Source of the DNA: an uncultured Eubacterium sp.
GTDB taxonomy: Bacteria > Bacillota > Clostridia > Lachnospirales > Lachnospiraceae
NCBI GenBank assembly: GCA_910589665.1
Contig: CAJUTR010000003.1
Span: forward strand, 1-64,000
Reading direction: 5' to 3'
DNA: 64,000 nucleotides
The notes beneath the pieces were generated by a model. The model saw only the letters and a list, made by a program, of their open reading frames with translations, ran no database searches and was not told the DNA's origin. Each line of letters starts with the position of its first letter. Position 1 is the stretch's first letter. The position numbers and the translations under genes are program-made. Of the stretch, positions 62,241-64,000 are shown piece by piece.

Positions 62241-64000
62241 ATGTATTACAGCGAAGATGTTGTGGAGGAAGTGCGGCAGCGCAGTGATATTGTCGATATC
62301 ATATCCTCCTATGTAAATTTGAAAAAAAGCGGCAGTAATTTTTTTGGACTCTGTCCGTTTCACAATGAAAAATCGCCCTCTTTTTCTGTCTCTGGGAGTA
62401 AGCAGATGTATTACTGTTTCGGGTGCGGCGCCGGGGGGAATGTTTTCACGTTTCTTATGGAGTACGAAAACCTCACGTTCCGAGAGGCGCTCGGACAGCT
62501 TGCCGACCGGGCGGGTATGCCGCTGCCAGAAGGAAGCGGTTCGGAGGAGGAGCGGAGACAGCGGGATACGAGGGAGCGCATTTTGGAAATCCATAAGCTC
62601 GCCGCCAACTATTATTACGCAAAGCTGAACTCAGACAGGGGGAAAGGGGCGAAGCAGTATCTGCTCGGCAGGCAGCTTTCGGAGGAAACGATCCGGCGGT
62701 TCGGTCTGGGATATTCGGATAAATACAGCAATGATCTATATCAATACATGAAAAAGAAAGGTTTTGACGATACTATACTAAACCAGACAGGATTATTTAC
62801 TTTTCACGAAAAATACGGCGCGAATGATAAGTTTTGGAACCGAGTCATGTTTCCGATCATGGACAAGACAAATAAAGTAATTGCTTTCGGCGGCCGGGTG
62901 ATGGGAGATGGGAAGCCGAAATACCTGAACTCTCCCGAAACACTGATTTTTGATAAGAGCAGGAATCTGTACGGCATGAATTTCCTACACGGAAAACTCG
63001 ATCACGGGATCATCATCTGCGAGGGATATATGGATGTCATCGCGCTCCACCAGGCCGGTTTTACAAACGCGGTCGCATCGCTGGGCACGGCGTTTACAAG
63101 CCAGCAGAGCAGCCTTCTCAAACGGTATTCCGATACGGCGTTCCTTTGTTATGACAGTGACGGCGCCGGAGTCAAAGCAGCGCTGCGGGCCATTCCGATG
63201 TTAAAGGAAGCAGGCATTACCGTACGGGTCATCGATATGCGTCCGTATAAAGATCCGGACGAATTTATCAAGGCCCTGTCGGCAGATGAGTTTAGGAAGC
63301 GGATCGACCGTGCCGTAAATAGCTTTTTTTATGAGATCGGTATTCTCCGACAGCAGTATAACATGGACGATCCTGCCGAAAAAACAAAATTTATGAATGA
63401 AGCCGCGAAAAAATGTCTGGCATTTGAGCAGGAGATTGAACGGAATAATTATATCGAGGCATTTTGCCGGGAATACGGGGTCCGCACGGAAGATTTTAAG
63501 GAGCTTGTCCGGCATCATGCGGCAACGATGGTAGGGCGGACTTACCAAAAACGGAAAGAAGAAAAGGAAGCCCAGAAAAAGCGTGCAAAAGAAACCGGAA
63601 CCGGACGGATCCAGGGCATACTCCTTACATGGCTGGGGGAGGATCTTACGTTGTTCCAAACGATCAAAGAGGTGATCGGCCCGGATGATTTTATGGACGA
63701 GCCGTACCGTGCCGTGGCAGGGATGCTCTATGAGCAGGCGGAAACGGGGAACATCTCACCGGCAACGATCATCAGCCGATTTGACAGCAAAGAGGAACAG
63801 TCGGTAGTGGCAGGAATCTTTAACCGCCAGGTCAAAGAGGTAAGTGAACAGACTGAACGGGAAAAGGCACTGAATGAGATGATAAAGACGCTCAAGAAAG
63901 CCAGTTTGGAAAAGCGGAGCAGAGAAGTTACGGATATGAATGAACTACAGAATCTCATTTTGGAAAAAAAGAAACTGGAACATTTGCATATTACAATTCA
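62241..64000 (+). CDS. dnaG: DNA primase, 3' end cut by the window
   Basis: The visible 586 residues include the CHC2 zinc finger (CPFHNEKSPSF and CFGCGAGG, about 38-65), the TOPRIM core (IICEGYMDVIAL near 255 and CYDSDGAG near 305) and the start of the C-terminal helicase-binding domain. ATG 62241 follows GGAAGGTGG. No stop occurs before 64000. The typical next gene, rpoD, would lie outside the window. Confidence 0.96.
   Translation, partial: MYYSEDVVEEVRQRSDIVDIISSYVNLKKSGSNFFGLCPFHNEKSPSFSVSGSKQMYYCFGCGAGGNVFTFLMEYENLTFREALGQLADRAGMPLPEGSGSEEERRQRDTRERILEIHKLAANYYYAKLNSDRGKGAKQYLLGRQLSEETIRRFGLGYSDKYSNDLYQYMKKKGFDDTILNQTGLFTFHEKYGANDKFWNRVMFPIMDKTNKVIAFGGRVMGDGKPKYLNSPETLIFDKSRNLYGMNFLHGKLDHGIIICEGYMDVIALHQAGFTNAVASLGTAFTSQQSSLLKRYSDTAFLCYDSDGAGVKAALRAIPMLKEAGITVRVIDMRPYKDPDEFIKALSADEFRKRIDRAVNSFFYEIGILRQQYNMDDPAEKTKFMNEAAKKCLAFEQEIERNNYIEAFCREYGVRTEDFKELVRHHAATMVGRTYQKRKEEKEAQKKRAKETGTGRIQGILLTWLGEDLTLFQTIKEVIGPDDFMDEPYRAVAGMLYEQAETGNISPATIISRFDSKEEQSVVAGIFNRQVKEVSEQTEREKALNEMIKTLKKASLEKRSREVTDMNELQNLILEKKKLEHLHITI

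Noticed and set aside
1..64000. CRISPR arrays, tRNA or rRNA genes, insertion sequences, phage genes
   Set aside because: No regularly spaced repeats, tRNA-like cloverleaf sequences, transposase or phage proteins were recognised by eye; a dedicated scan could still find a short tRNA.

Overview
The window reads as chromosomal DNA of a low-to-mid GC, spore-forming anaerobic Firmicute, most likely a gut-type Lachnospiraceae (inference from gene content and synteny; no 16S is present). The main pointers are sporulation-linked genes (GerW/YtfJ, DUF2953/YtfI, a SpoIIM-like protein behind a sigma-E-like promoter), the yloU-yloV pair next to rpmB, radical-SAM pairs typical of Clostridia, a 2-hydroxyacyl-CoA dehydratase activator, and strong AGGAGG ribosome sites with many GTG/TTG starts. 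No tRNA, rRNA, CRISPR array, prophage or insertion sequence was seen. Most genes are core genes.

Layout. 0.1-3.6 kb: a chemoreceptor diverges from a biotin operon (bioY-bioB) that has a consensus sigma-A promoter and a BirA operator. 3.6-8.5 kb: a zinc-ribbon membrane protein, then a coupled B12-binding-type radical SAM protein, its DUF2344 partner and a short RNase E/G. 8.6-14.0 kb: two unknown membrane proteins, the c-di-AMP synthase CdaA with its regulator CdaR, and leuA. 14.0-16.8 kb: an AT-richer accessory stretch with small unknown proteins, a GNAT fused to a small partner domain, and one frameshifted gene. 17-21.2 kb: a giant acyl-CoA dehydratase activator fusion on the minus strand. 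21.4-30.5 kb: a LysM protein, a CorA-type transporter, a rhomboid-fold protein, a double glycosyltransferase, two unknown proteins, DUF2953 and GerW. 30.5-39.8 kb: rpmB, a small membrane protein, Asp23-FakA, polA-coaE, a giant FtsA-like protein and a WalJ-type hydrolase. 39.8-44.3 kb: an ACT-DUF711 pair, PepD, a NUDIX hydrolase and the SpoIIM-like protein. 44.5-50.9 kb: a GldA/F/G-like ABC exporter with a DUF4340 protein, then cysS. 51-56.7 kb: a large GH2 glycosidase divergent from a GNAT-thiD-unknown operon. 56.8-60.7 kb: an ECF sigma factor followed by a DUF4179 gene and a tandem permease-like gene, both frameshifted. 60.7-64 kb: a DUF4321 protein, dgt and the 5' part of dnaG.

How the genes work together. 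BirA repression would link biotin import and synthesis. CdaA/CdaR set c-di-AMP levels, and two uncharacterised membrane proteins sit just upstream. The glycosyltransferase-to-GerW run looks like one transcription unit joining surface glycosylation, two unknown proteins and spore-associated functions. The Gld-like genes form a complete ABC export set. The ECF operon should sense an envelope signal, but its two downstream genes each need a one-base correction in a GGGG run to read through.

What is most worth a second look: the unknown pair ahead of DUF2953/GerW, the two membrane genes ahead of cdaA, the FtsA-like protein with repeated beta-grasp-like C-terminal modules, the three single-base homopolymer frameshifts, the BirA operator that also covers the ribosome site, and the chain of hairpins after rpmB. 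No single gene set could be proven to be an undescribed system from sequence alone.
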